From G963662655 sp963665015 (GTDB lineage Bacteria > Cloacimonadota > Cloacimonadia > Cloacimonadales > JAIOQZ01): a stretch of 64,000 nt of DNA. The notes under the pieces were generated by a model. It searched no databases and was not told the origin of the DNA. It saw only the letters and a program-made list of their open reading frames with translations. Position 1 is the first letter of the stretch. Each line of letters starts with the position of its first letter. Location of the stretch: NCBI GenBank assembly GCA_963665015.2, contig CAXXSY010000004.1, positions 310,001-374,000 of the forward strand, written 5' to 3'. Position numbers and translations under genes: made by a program. Shown one piece after another: positions 8,889 through 17,582 of this stretch.

Positions 8889-9695
8889 ATGCTTGTTACA
8901 TTGCTCGAGGTGGCGCAGTTGACGGTCAACGATAAGAAATTCTATTGGGGGCTGCTGTATCCCAAGCAATTCATCCACATGGAGGAATCGAAAGAGCTGG
9001 AGGCCTTGATCGGCAAGAAAGAGGCGCGAACTATTGTGTTCAACATCTACAATGTGCCGATCGAGATCAAGACGTGGCGGCTCTGGAAGAAGGTCGAGAA
9101 CGTGATCCCCACCGACAGGATACTCAACTTCGCGAAAATCCTGATCCTGGACCACAAGAGCTGCTATGCCATCTGGGAAAAATACCTCGACACGCTGCCG
9201 GCGATGTACGATTCCAACTGGCTCTTTCAGTCCAGCCCTGATTCCGTTTATCGAAACGTCTTCTCGGTGATCTACGAGAACTGGCACGAATCGAACTACA
9301 AGCATATCGACGAAAGACTGAAGAGCATCCTCGAAGAATTGTCCGCCGACATGAACAGAAAAGTCACGGTCACCGGTTTCCGCAAATGGCTGAAGACGAG
9401 CAAGTTCTTCTATCCTCGCGTCGTGGGAGACAAGTATCATATCAATTCCGAGCTCCTGCGAAGCCTCGAGGAAGGGCAGGAGGTCAACCTGATCCAGGAA
9501 TCGTTCAACGACTACGACGATTTCGCGGTAGGCGTCTATCTGAAAAACGGCAAGCAGTTGGGATACTTCCGACGTCCCGTGGCAAGGGTGCTCTACAAGC
9601 GCTTGAACAAGGAAACCTTTTCGGCCAGGATTCATTTCATCGACGCGGAGGGTGGCAACAACAACCGGATCGTGGTCGAGGTGAAGTTCGACTGA
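8889..9695 (+). CDS. Hypothetical cytoplasmic protein
   Basis: 268 residues from ATG 8889 (GGGAGG 5 nt upstream; an upstream in-frame start at 8838 overlaps the promoter). Not recognised. It is soluble and mixed alpha/beta: a beta-rich N-terminus (LLEVAQLTVNDKKFYWGLLYP), a helical middle with many Trp/Tyr, and a C-terminal part (~175-268) reading NLIQESFNDYDDFAVGVYL, GKQLGYFRRPVARVLYKRL, ARIHFIDAEGGNNNRIVVEV. That last part resembles the HIRAN-like fold (short beta-barrel seen in DNA-processing proteins), but this is only a suggestion. Single-gene unit followed by a likely terminator. Confidence 0.6.
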   Translation: MLVTLLEVAQLTVNDKKFYWGLLYPKQFIHMEESKELEALIGKKEARTIVFNIYNVPIEIKTWRLWKKVENVIPTDRILNFAKILILDHKSCYAIWEKYLDTLPAMYDSNWLFQSSPDSVYRNVFSVIYENWHESNYKHIDERLKSILEELSADMNRKVTVTGFRKWLKTSKFFYPRVVGDKYHINSELLRSLEEGQEVNLIQESFNDYDDFAVGVYLKNGKQLGYFRRPVARVLYKRLNKETFSARIHFIDAEGGNNNRIVVEVKFD

Positions 9696-9706
9696 TCCCG
9701 ATTATC

Positions 9707-9793
9707 AAACCAACTTCCGAATGTCCGAACGAAGTCGTAGAACTTGCTTGTAAGTTCCGGTTTAATGAAGTGAGGTCTTCCGAATGTTGGTTT
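9707..9793. repeat. Inverted repeat enclosing a direct repeat, downstream of the 8889 gene
   Basis: AAACCAAC (9707-9714) and GTTGGTTT (9786-9793) are exact inverted arms. Next to each arm is the same word CTTCCGAATG in direct orientation. A smaller hairpin (AACTTGCTTGTAAGTT) lies between. Purpose unknown. Confidence 0.45.
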
Positions 9794-9878
9794 GCTCTTG
9801 TTAGGACAGGCTGCTCGCCCCAATTAACATGCGCAACGACATATAGTTACCCCTATTCGTGTTCTTCGATTCCTGTAG

Positions 9879-9907
9879 GCGCCGACCTCCGGGCGGCGTT
9901 TCTTTCG
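9879..9907 (+). terminator. Probable intrinsic terminator
   Basis: GGCGCCG, loop ACCTCCGG, GCGGCGT, then TTTCTTT. It separates the 8889 gene from the EIIA/antiporter operon. The stem is about 5-7 bp. Confidence 0.5.
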
Positions 9908-9917
9908 GGATAAGTTT

Positions 9918-9957
9918 GACAAAAAAACACAGGGCGTTTTTCTCGTTTCATACCTTA
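9918..9957 (+). promoter_or_regulatory. Likely promoter of the EIIA/antiporter operon
   Basis: TTGACA at 9918-9923, 57 nt before the ATG at 9975, the position seen for other leaders. The -10 is not clear (CATACC at 9951 is far). Confidence 0.35.
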
Positions 9958-9974
9958 GAAAAACGAGGTGCCAT

Positions 9975-10787
9975 ATGGATCAATTCAACAAGATTATACC
10001 CGCTTGCATTGGAATCAATCGGAAGCCGGGTAGCAAAGAAGATTTACTGCGAGAAATCGCGCATCTGGCCAAGCAACATCCAATCCTGAAGAATCATGAC
10101 GAAGAGCAGATTTTCTCGCGGTTGAAAGCCAGGGAAGAACAGGGCTCGACCGGATTCGGAAATGAGATCGCCATCCCGCATTGCATGATCGACGATATTG
10201 ACGATTTCGTGATCGGATTCGTCACGGTCGCGGACGGCGTGAATTTTGATTCGCTCGACGACCAGAAAGTACGTTTGATTGCCTACATCATCGCGCCCTC
10301 CGGCAAGCGCAACGAGCACATCCGTATCCTGAGCGCGCTCTCCAGCGTGTTCCGAAAGAAAAACGCGGTCAACGAGCTGATCGCCTCATCCTCCGCGAAC
10401 GAACTGGTCAGCCGCTTCATGAAGCATATCCCCAGTCCGAAGAAGGGGGAGAAGCCCGGTGAATACAATCTTCTGCATCTACACGTACAAAACGAAGACG
10501 CCTTCATCGACCTGCTCGAACTGCTTGCCGAGACGCCCAACTGCTGTATGTCGATCATCGAGGCGAACGACGCGCAGAACTACCTGCACACCCTCCCGCT
10601 CTTCGCGAGCTTCTGGACCGAGGATACGAGAGGATTCCACCGCGTGATCGTCGCCACCATCGAGAAGGCGCTCTCCAACGACCTGATCCGCAAGATCAAC
10701 ATGATCATCGAGTCATACCACGCCGAAGCCGGCATCCTGCTCACGGTGCAGAATCTGGTCTTCACGAACGGCTGGCTGAACCTGTAG
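9975..10787 (+). CDS. PTS EIIA-like (nitrogen/fructose type) regulator with a C-terminal extra domain
   Basis: 270 residues. Residues ~1-150 form a PTS_EIIA_2 domain: HPILKNHDEEQIFSRLKARE, GSTGFGNEIAIPH with phosphorylatable H69, and later RILSALSSVFR. The C-terminal ~110 residues (LLHLHVQNEDAFIDLLELL ... ILLTVQNLVFTNGWLNL) are a separate alpha/beta domain, perhaps PII-like, not firmly identified. No transporter EIIB/EIIC follows; instead two CPA2 antiporters lie 8 nt and 1.3 kb downstream. Such stand-alone EIIA proteins are known to regulate rather than transport, so control of ion exchange by phosphorylation state or nucleotide is a fair inference. Confidence 0.85.
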   Translation: MDQFNKIIPACIGINRKPGSKEDLLREIAHLAKQHPILKNHDEEQIFSRLKAREEQGSTGFGNEIAIPHCMIDDIDDFVIGFVTVADGVNFDSLDDQKVRLIAYIIAPSGKRNEHIRILSALSSVFRKKNAVNELIASSSANELVSRFMKHIPSPKKGEKPGEYNLLHLHVQNEDAFIDLLELLAETPNCCMSIIEANDAQNYLHTLPLFASFWTEDTRGFHRVIVATIEKALSNDLIRKINMIIESYHAEAGILLTVQNLVFTNGWLNL

Positions 10788-10795
10788 AGACCGTC

Positions 10796-12081
10796 ATGAT
10801 ACCCGAAACGGTCCATATCCCGGTCCTGCTGACCCTGGGATTCGTGATTGTCGCCGGTTTCTATCTCGGCAGAAACATGAAATGGATCAAGATGCCGGCG
10901 CTGATCGGCTACATGATCCTCGGTGTAATGCTGGGCCCGTCGCTGTTCAATCTCCTTCCCTTCGCATTGCAGGACAAGCTCGAATTTATAACCAATATCG
11001 CGCTCAGTTTCGTCGCGATCAGCATCGGACTCGAGCTGAAATTGACCTCCCTGAAGAAGCTCGGAGCAGGCATCCTGTGGATCATCCTCTTCGAGTGCGT
11101 CGGCGCGTTTGTCATCGTGTTCGGAGCGCTTTATCTCCTGACCGGAGACCTTGTTCTGTCGCTGATATTCGCTGCCATCGCGCCTGCGAGCGCACCGGCG
11201 GGAACCGTTGCCGTGATCGAGGAATACAAGGCGAAAGGCAGCCTGACAAAGGCGCTCTACGCCGTGGTCGGACTGGACGACGGCGTGGGGATCATCATCT
11301 TCGGTTTCACCGCCTCGATCTGCCGGACGCTTCTGGTAAAAGAGGGCGGCGGTGGTGAGATCGACATGCTGATGCTCATCCTGGAGCCGCTGAAAGAGGT
11401 GGTGCTGAGCTTCGTGATCGGTGGTGCGCTGGGCTGGTTGTTCTCCATCCTTGCTCGCAGGCTGAAGAACGCCGGGGATGTCCTGTTGCTCCTGTTCGGA
11501 TTCATGTTCGCGTCCGCGGGACTGTGCGAGCTGTTCAACCTCTCGGTGATCCTGACCAACATGGTGGTCGGCGCGATCGTGGTCAACACACAGCCGCGAT
11601 CGCTGATCAGCAAGATTTACAATCGTCTGCCCCTGATCATGCCGCTCCTGTTCCTTCTTTTCTTCACGCTTGGCGGTGCCAATCTTCAGGTGCGTCAGCT
11701 TCCGGCGCTCGGGATACTCGGCATTGTCTATCTGTTTGCACGCAGCGCGGGTCTGATCGGCGGTGCGGTGATGGAGGAATTACCGGCAAGGTAGAGAGCA
11801 AGATCAAGAAGTACCTCGGACTGGGCATTCTCGCGCAGGCGGGTGTCGCCATCGGTCTATCACTGGTCATCAAGAACGAATTTACCGAACTGGGCGGGAT
11901 GGTGCCCGGCCTCAACGGTGAGATGGTCCGTCACGGCGCGCTGATCGGTGAATCGGTCATCACGACGATCACCGCCACCAGTGTCATCTTCGGGATCATC
12001 GGTCCGATCCTGGCGAAGATCGCGCTCCAGAAAGCGGGTGAGATCACCTACGATCCCTATAAATCTCCCGACAAAGGATAA
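10796..12081 (+). pseudogene. Cation:proton antiporter (CPA2), first tandem copy, frameshifted
   Basis: A full-length CPA2 antiporter read in two frames. The first frame runs from ATG 10796 to a TAG at 11792-11794; the second frame continues from about 11773 to the TAA at 12079-12081. Compared with the intact neighbour (12085), the break falls in AGLIGGAVM, and the continuation in the other frame is GGITGKVESKIKKYLG, aligning residue for residue with AGLMGGSFLGGLLGKTDKK. One extra G in ATGGAGG (11771-11777) would restore a ~428-residue protein. Either a real recent 1-nt deletion or a sequencing/assembly error; no classic slippery heptamer is present. It retains the family words ALIGYMILGVMLGPSL, SFVAISIGLELKL and APASAPAGTVAVIEEY. 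Confidence 0.8.
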
Positions 12082-12084
12082 TCG

Positions 12085-13344
12085 ATGCCTCCAATAAATC
12101 TTTCCACGTTCGTCGTAATCGGAATTGTTATCATCGTCGCGTTCCACGCGGGAAAGAACATCCGTCACCTGAAACTGCCGTCACTCATTGGCTATATGAT
12201 CCTCGGCGTGATCCTGGGTCCGTCCCTGTGCAACATCCTTTCCGAGGGGCTTCAGCTCCAGCTCGGCTTCATCACCGAAATCGCGCTGAGCTTCGTCGCG
12301 GTCAGCATCGGACTGGAGCTGAAGTTCTCCGCGCTGAAGAAGCTGGGCATGGGTATCATCTGGATCATCCTGATGGAGTCGTTCGGTGCGTTTATCGTGG
12401 TCTTCGGTGGACTCTACCTGCTGACGGGCGATCTTTCGCTATCCCTGATCTTCGGCGCGATCGCTCCCGCGAGCGCACCCGCCGGAACCGTGGCGGTCAT
12501 TCAGGAATACCGCGCGCGCGGTAGCCTGACAAAAGCGCTCTATGCGGTGGTCGGGTTCGACGACGGACTCGGGATTGTCATCTTCGGATTCGCGGCGTCG
12601 TTTGCCCGCATGATCCTGATTCGCGAAAGCGGTGGCGCTGAGGTGAGTATGATCCAGATGTTGATGAGCCCGATGAAGGAAATCGCATTCAGCATCCTGG
12701 TCGGTGCCGCGACGGGCTGGCTCTTCTCGCTCATGACCCGACGGCTCAAGAATCCCACCGACGTGCTGTTGCTCCTGTTCGGCTACGTCTTTCTCGCCAC
12801 CGGACTCTGCGACATGCTGCACCTTTCGGTGATCCTGACCAACATGGTCTTCGGGATGCTGGTGGTCAACACGCAGCAGCCCTCGCTGGTGCAGAAAATT
12901 CACGATCGATTGCCGCTGATCATGCCGCTGCTCTTCCTTCTGTTCTTCACGCTTGCCGGCTCGAACCTGCACCTTGCGAACCTTCCGGCGCTCGGGCTTC
13001 TGGGCGCGGTCTATATCGTGACCCGTACGGCGGGACTGATGGGCGGCTCGTTCCTGGGCGGATTGCTCGGTAAGACCGATAAGAAAATCCGAAACTACAC
13101 CGGCATGGGCATCCTCTCGCAGGCGGGTGTCGCCATCGGACTGGCGCTGATCGTCAAGCACGAGTTCGCCGAGATCGGGAAGATCACGGCCGACGGCATG
13201 ACGCGCGGAGCACACCTCGGCGCAGTCGTGATCACCACCGTCACCGCGACCTGTATCTTCTTCGAGATCATCGGACCCATCCTGACCCGAATCGCCCTCA
13301 CCAAAGCCGGAGAAATCCCGAAGGACGATAATGACGACCATTGA
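12085..13344 (+). CDS. Cation:proton antiporter (CPA2 family), second tandem copy
   Basis: 419 residues, about 12 membrane segments, intact. It carries the CPA2 signatures LPSLIGYMILGVILGPSL, SFVAVSIGLELKFSALKKLG and the ion-site region SASAP-like IAPASAPAGTVAVIQEY, then VVGFDDGLGIVIFGFAAS. It presumably exchanges Na+ or K+ for H+ across the inner membrane. It starts 4 nt after the first copy and shares most of its sequence, so the pair arose by tandem duplication. AAAGGATAATCG precedes the ATG. Its end (KAGEIPKDDNDDH) is inside a 145-bp tandem duplication and overlaps the next ATG by 14 nt. Confidence 0.92.
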   Translation: MPPINLSTFVVIGIVIIVAFHAGKNIRHLKLPSLIGYMILGVILGPSLCNILSEGLQLQLGFITEIALSFVAVSIGLELKFSALKKLGMGIIWIILMESFGAFIVVFGGLYLLTGDLSLSLIFGAIAPASAPAGTVAVIQEYRARGSLTKALYAVVGFDDGLGIVIFGFAASFARMILIRESGGAEVSMIQMLMSPMKEIAFSILVGAATGWLFSLMTRRLKNPTDVLLLLFGYVFLATGLCDMLHLSVILTNMVFGMLVVNTQQPSLVQKIHDRLPLIMPLLFLLFFTLAGSNLHLANLPALGLLGAVYIVTRTAGLMGGSFLGGLLGKTDKKIRNYTGMGILSQAGVAIGLALIVKHEFAEIGKITADGMTRGAHLGAVVITTVTATCIFFEIIGPILTRIALTKAGEIPKDDNDDH

Positions 13345-13588
13345 TCTCAGCACCGCCCGAAACCTCGCGCTGAACAGCCAGTTTCCCGATAACATGTCCA
13401 GTATCCGCGAAATCGTCGAGCACCTCGGATACGTGCAGATCGACACCAAAGCCGGAGAAATCCCGAAGGACGATAATGACGACCATTGATCTTAGCACCG
13501 CCCGAAACCTCGCGCTGAACAGCCAGTTTCCCGATAACATGTCCAGTATCCGCAAGATCGTCGAACACCTCGGATACGTGCAGATCGA
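13299..13588 (+). repeat. 145-bp tandem duplication across the antiporter/YcaQ junction
   Basis: Copy 1 is 13299-13443, copy 2 is 13444-13588, with only four substitutions between them (two in CGCGAAATC versus CGCAAGATC, one in CTCAG/CTTAG, one in GAGCAC/GAACAC). Each copy contains the last 15 codons of the antiporter and the first ~37 codons of the YcaQ-like gene. The divergence argues against a simple assembly stutter. Confidence 0.92.
13331..13489 (+). pseudogene. Truncated N-terminal copy of the YcaQ-like gene
   Basis: A 52-codon remnant made by the tandem duplication. It starts like the downstream gene (MTTIDLSTARNLALNSQ ... GYVQIDT). Because the 145-bp unit shifts frame by one, it then reads into the antiporter tail KAGEIPKDDNDDH and stops at 13487-13489. 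It still has the translation-coupled start overlapping the antiporter stop and may be translated into a useless peptide. Confidence 0.75.
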
Positions 13589-14660
13589 CACCATCTCCGT
13601 GATCGAACGCGCCCATCACCACACCCTCTGGAATCGTGACAACAAGTACGACAAGTCGGTGCTCGATCAGCTTCAGAAAAACGATCGCTCCGTCTTCGAA
13701 TACTGGGGACACGCGGCGAGCGTCCTGCCGATGCGGGATTATCGCTTCTACCTGCCGCTCATGCACAGGAAATTCCGCAAAAACGCGCGGGAGTGGCTGG
13801 GAATCGACACTCACGACAAGATCATGACGGAGGTTCGAGACCGCATCCGCGACGAGGGTGCGCTCGCCTCGAAAGACTTTATCGACCACCGGAAGAACGG
13901 AAACGCCGGATGGTGGGACTGGAAACCCGCCAAGCGCGCGCTGGAATTGCTCTTCTGGAGCGGCGAACTGATGATCACGCGACGCGAGAAATTCCAGCGT
14001 TTCTACGACCTCACCGAACGGGTGCTGCCCGATTCCGTCGATACGACGATGCCCACCGACGAGGAGCTGGGGAGATTTCTGGTTCTGACGGCTCTTCGGG
14101 CGCACGGCATCTGCTGCGAAAAGGATTTTCTCGAACACCTTCCCATCGCCTCGAAGGCGTTGATAAGAAAGACGATACAAGATATGGTTTCGGATGGAGA
14201 AATCCTGCAAGCCACCGTCGAATCGCTGAAGGAGCCGTGGTACACGCTCCCGGATGCACTCGATGGAGAAAGCAAATTACCTCAGGGCTGTCGCCTGCTG
14301 TCGCCCTTCGACAACAGCGTGATCCTGCGCGACCGCGTGCTGAAGCTTTTCGGATTCGACTACAAGATCGAGTGCTATGTCCCCGAGTCGAAGAGGATTT
14401 ACGGCTATTTCACCACGCCGATCCTCTACAACGGGACGTTCATGGGCAGGATCGATCCGAAGGCCGACCGCAAGAAGAAGACGCTCATCCTGCGCAATAT
14501 CGCGTTCGAGAAGGATATCGACATCAGCGAACATTTCCTGCGATCGCTGACGGAAGCGCTGAAAGATTTTGCTATTTTCAATCGATGCCACCATATTATA
14601 ATCGAGAAATGCAAGCCGAAGAAGGTTTGCGAAAAATTGCAGAGGTGGCTCGATAGATGA
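13476..14660 (+). CDS. YcaQ/AlkX-family winged-helix DNA glycosylase
   Basis: 394 residues, the usual length of the HTH_42 family. E. coli YcaQ unhooks DNA interstrand cross-links as a glycosylase, and its catalytic QxD-type motif is present as Q36-I-D38 in GYVQIDTISVIERAHHH. Further family words are LWNRDNKYD, FEYWGHAASVLPM, WWDWKPAKRALELLFWSGEL and a C-terminal LLSPFDNSVILRDRVLKLFGFDY with YFTTPILYNG. The ATG overlaps the duplicated antiporter stop (TGA 13487-13489), so translation is coupled to whatever ends there. The nearest complete SD is weak. Role in cross-link or alkylation repair by homology. Confidence 0.88.
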   Translation: MTTIDLSTARNLALNSQFPDNMSSIRKIVEHLGYVQIDTISVIERAHHHTLWNRDNKYDKSVLDQLQKNDRSVFEYWGHAASVLPMRDYRFYLPLMHRKFRKNAREWLGIDTHDKIMTEVRDRIRDEGALASKDFIDHRKNGNAGWWDWKPAKRALELLFWSGELMITRREKFQRFYDLTERVLPDSVDTTMPTDEELGRFLVLTALRAHGICCEKDFLEHLPIASKALIRKTIQDMVSDGEILQATVESLKEPWYTLPDALDGESKLPQGCRLLSPFDNSVILRDRVLKLFGFDYKIECYVPESKRIYGYFTTPILYNGTFMGRIDPKADRKKKTLILRNIAFEKDIDISEHFLRSLTEALKDFAIFNRCHHIIIEKCKPKKVCEKLQRWLDR

Positions 14661-15235
14661 ATACAAAGGGTGTCGTTGTCGCATGGACGATACTGATACT
14701 AACCGGCTGCGCGATCTTCATCCCGCCGAAAATATACCATGTCCCGATCAACGGAAAGATTCCGCAGGAAGCGCTGGAGACATTTCAGACGGTCGATGCC
14801 GACTACCGGATCGTGCTGGAGCCGTATGAGGACGCGGGTGAAGTCAGCGTGAAAGCGCCCAGCGGACACTATTACGAATTCGGATTCTGGTCGGCGCTCG
14901 ATTCGACCCTCGTGCAGTGGGCGGACTACAAATTTCCATCGGACAAGGAAGAACCCGACGGCACCATCCACGTCAAGATCACCAAGTTCAAGAGCAAGTC
15001 CGAGAACCTCAACAAGTCCACCCGCGATTTCCTCTACAAACTCGGCATCGTCGCCGAACTGACCATCCAAAACCACACGAAGACCTTCGAGAAGCCGGTC
15101 ATCGTGAATCTCGAAATCCCGGTCGAGGGCGATGAGCAGTCCGTGGCACAGCTCAAGGAAGCCATCGACTACACCATCCTCGAATTCATTATCGATATCG
15201 ACCTCTTCGTCGATCGCGAGCTGCTGGATTTGTAG
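14657..15235 (+). CDS. Hypothetical lipoprotein
   Basis: 192 residues. N-terminal hydrophobic segment 5-16 followed by a lipobox, L15-T-G-C18, so the mature protein should start at lipidated Cys18. The remainder is alpha/beta with a charged central part (TIHVKITKFKSKSENLNKST, then VAELTIQNHTKTFEKPV), reminiscent of small outer-membrane-assembly lipoproteins, but not identifiable. ATGA overlap with the YcaQ-like gene (4 nt). Confidence 0.75.
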   Translation: MNTKGVVVAWTILILTGCAIFIPPKIYHVPINGKIPQEALETFQTVDADYRIVLEPYEDAGEVSVKAPSGHYYEFGFWSALDSTLVQWADYKFPSDKEEPDGTIHVKITKFKSKSENLNKSTRDFLYKLGIVAELTIQNHTKTFEKPVIVNLEIPVEGDEQSVAQLKEAIDYTILEFIIDIDLFVDRELLDL

Positions 15236-15256
15236 GGCGCAGACCTCTGTGTCTCC

Positions 15257-15476
15257 GGTCCGCCAAGCTCCAGCTTGGCATTCTCTGGGAACGCGGACGT
15301 CTGTAGATTTTGAGGAACGAAAAACCTGAATCCCAAAGCTGTCCGATCTCACTCCCCTCGGTCGTGCGCCACAGGGAAAGAGATACAGAGCTCTGGGGAT
15401 TCGATTTTTCAGGCAAAATCACAGGATTTCACACGCTACGGGAGATAGGAAATGCCAAGCTGGAGCTTGGCGGACC
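15257..15476. repeat. 220-bp element bounded by perfect 26-bp inverted repeats
   Basis: The left arm 15257-15282 and right arm 15451-15476 are exact reverse complements over 26 bp. Each arm is itself a hairpin (CCAAGCT CC AGCTTGG). The 168 bp between encode nothing credible. The element starts 22 nt after a stop codon and occupies most of the 15236-15578 gap. It resembles a small non-autonomous repeat; no target-site duplication is evident. Confidence 0.7.
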
Positions 15477-15523
15477 AATGAAGAATAGGCAACCGCAGAA
15501 AGGCTATGGGTAAAACCTTTCCA

Positions 15524-15552
15524 TTGACATAATTATTAGAAAATCCTGAATA
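15524..15552 (+). promoter_or_regulatory. Likely promoter of the O-antigen-ligase gene
   Basis: TTGACA at 15524-15529, 55 nt before the ATG; weak -10 candidate TGAATAT at 15547. Confidence 0.4.
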
Positions 15553-15578
15553 TCGTTCTTGATATGAGAGGACGAACC

Positions 15579-17582
15579 ATGAAAAAGACACCATTATTCA
15601 TCTGGATCATTGTCATTGCACTGTTCTGCGTTATCCCGTTCGTATTCCATCCCTTTGCCATGGATATGGTTACGCCGATACGATTGCTGGTGTTGACCGG
15701 CGCGATCATCCTCGGCTATCTCGTTCTGCTGTGGAAAAAGCAGCCAGGCATCCCGCTGTCGAACGGCATCCTGCTTTCGCTTGCGGCGGTGGCGCTGTTC
15801 TCGATTTTATCGGGGATCACGGCGCTCAACCGGGCGGAGTGGTTCAATTGGGTCTGCCGCGACATGATGAACCTGGGTCTGTTCGTTCTGCTCTACGCCG
15901 GTCTTCGACAGCAGGAATCACCGCTGAAGCCGGCCCGGAGATTCGCGACGATCGTTACCCTGATTCTCTCCGTGATGGGTCTGATCCAGTTTTTCACCCA
16001 GTCGTTCTTTATCCTGCCCGGAATCCATGATATCCACGCGCTCTTTTCAAACCGCAACCTCCTCGCATCCGCTCTCTTCCTGATGCTGCCGCTGAACATG
16101 GCGAACTTCTTCCGCGAGAAGCGAATATGGCGCCATCTCGGCACCGCAGCGCTGAGCCTGTCGTTCCTTCTGATGACCGCGCTTCGGACACGATCAGTCT
16201 GGGTCGCGCTGGGACTGGCACTCATCGTCGGGATTACGCTGTGCCTGATTCGTCGCGGGAAACCGAAGATGTCCGAATGGTTCCCACGCAAACGCGTGAT
16301 TACGTTTTTCGCGATCGCCGTCGTGTTTCTGACATCGGGTTTCATCATGTTCGAGCTGTACGAGCAGTATCTGGGCGACGATTTCGCCGGCAAGCAGATC
16401 ATCGGCGGCAGTAGCGTTCGAATTCGGCTCGTTGCCTGGCGCAAGAGTCTGGACATGATCGCGGATCATCCCGTACTCGGCGTGGGCGGCGGCAACTGGC
16501 GTCTCATGCAGCCCGAGTATCGTCCGGAGTCGATCAAGAAGGAGAAGGGCTTCGTCTATTACATGCGTCCGCACAACGATTACCTCTGGATCGCGTCCGA
16601 GTACGGCGTTCCGGGTTTCATCGCGTATTTGTCCGTCTTCGTCTTTTTCTGGTTGTACGTGCTGCGTATCCTGAGACGGGATGAAGATGGTTCGCACGCG
16701 GCGCAGGCCATCCTGATCGCCTGTGGCGTGGCGGGTTTCATGTCGGTTTCGTTCTTCAGCTTCCCGCGCGAGAGGGTGTTCCACATCGGGATGCTTATTT
16801 TTTATCTCGCCGCAATTTCCGCGATGCAGCCGAAACCCGATGGAAAGAAATCACCGAAGTTATTACCCAAGTACGGATTATGGTCTTTGCTCGTCGTGCT
16901 GGCGATTTCTTTTGTCGTGTTCTTCATCCGCTTGAACGGCAGCGTCCATCTGAAGAAGGCTATGAACGAGGTGGATCGTATCGAGGAGGTCAAGGCGGAT
17001 ATGCGGGAAGGGAAGATTACGATGGCTCGCGCGGGTGCGCTTGCGGCAAAGCATCAGGATCGGATCATCGATCATATTTCGTCCATCGATCTCGCGCTCT
17101 ACAACGTTTCGCCGGACTGCATTCCTGCGTTGAGCTACCGCGCGGCACAGTACTTCCTGCGTGGCGATGTCCAGAAGGCGTATGCGGACTACAAAATAGC
17201 GTATCGCGCCAATCCGAATAACGTCAGTCTTCTGAACAACTACGCCGCGGCCGCGGGGAGAGTCGGCAAGATGCAGGAAGCGCTATCGCTCCACGAGAAG
17301 CAACTCGATATATCGCCCGGGTTCGCGGACGCGGTCGCCAACCTGGCAAGGACGCATCTGGCGATGGACCATATCGACGAAGCGATACGGCTCATGCTGG
17401 GGCAGAAATCGGATACGGATGGTTTCTTTTTTCAGCGATCATTGACCGATATGGCGATCGATCTACTGAAAATGAATCGACCGGATGACGCGAGGAAGCT
17501 CCTTGAGCGCGTCGATCCAGCGTTCGATTACCAACCCTACCGCGAAAACCGTAATCGGATACTGAAGGATGAGCAACCATAG
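15579..17582 (+). CDS. O-antigen ligase/Wzy-like membrane protein with C-terminal TPR repeats
   Basis: 667 residues from ATG 15579 (AGAGGA upstream; the ATG at 15564 precedes that SD). It has ten to twelve hydrophobic segments up to ~460. The Wzy_C/WaaL hallmark periplasmic loop contains RIRLVAWRKSLDMIADHPVLG, GGGNWRLMQPEYRP and MRPHNDYLWIASEYG. The last ~200 residues are periplasmic TPR-like helices (ALSYRAAQYFLRGDVQKAYA, NVSLLNNYAAAAGRVGKMQE). It either transfers or polymerises undecaprenyl-linked glycan, or glycosylates proteins; the TPR tail favours a protein partner. It overlaps the beta-barrel gene downstream by 14 nt. Confidence 0.85.
   Translation: MKKTPLFIWIIVIALFCVIPFVFHPFAMDMVTPIRLLVLTGAIILGYLVLLWKKQPGIPLSNGILLSLAAVALFSILSGITALNRAEWFNWVCRDMMNLGLFVLLYAGLRQQESPLKPARRFATIVTLILSVMGLIQFFTQSFFILPGIHDIHALFSNRNLLASALFLMLPLNMANFFREKRIWRHLGTAALSLSFLLMTALRTRSVWVALGLALIVGITLCLIRRGKPKMSEWFPRKRVITFFAIAVVFLTSGFIMFELYEQYLGDDFAGKQIIGGSSVRIRLVAWRKSLDMIADHPVLGVGGGNWRLMQPEYRPESIKKEKGFVYYMRPHNDYLWIASEYGVPGFIAYLSVFVFFWLYVLRILRRDEDGSHAAQAILIACGVAGFMSVSFFSFPRERVFHIGMLIFYLAAISAMQPKPDGKKSPKLLPKYGLWSLLVVLAISFVVFFIRLNGSVHLKKAMNEVDRIEEVKADMREGKITMARAGALAAKHQDRIIDHISSIDLALYNVSPDCIPALSYRAAQYFLRGDVQKAYADYKIAYRANPNNVSLLNNYAAAAGRVGKMQEALSLHEKQLDISPGFADAVANLARTHLAMDHIDEAIRLMLGQKSDTDGFFFQRSLTDMAIDLLKMNRPDDARKLLERVDPAFDYQPYRENRNRILKDEQP

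Noticed and set aside
11771..11777. Programmed -1 frameshift in the antiporter
   Set aside because: No X-XXY-YYZ slippery heptamer, no downstream pseudoknot seen, and the tandem paralogue has no shift; mutation or sequence error is simpler.
12439..14210. Antisense frames across the antiporter end and the YcaQ-like gene that seem to repeat themselves
   Set aside because: They repeat only because they cross the 145-bp duplication; no coding evidence.
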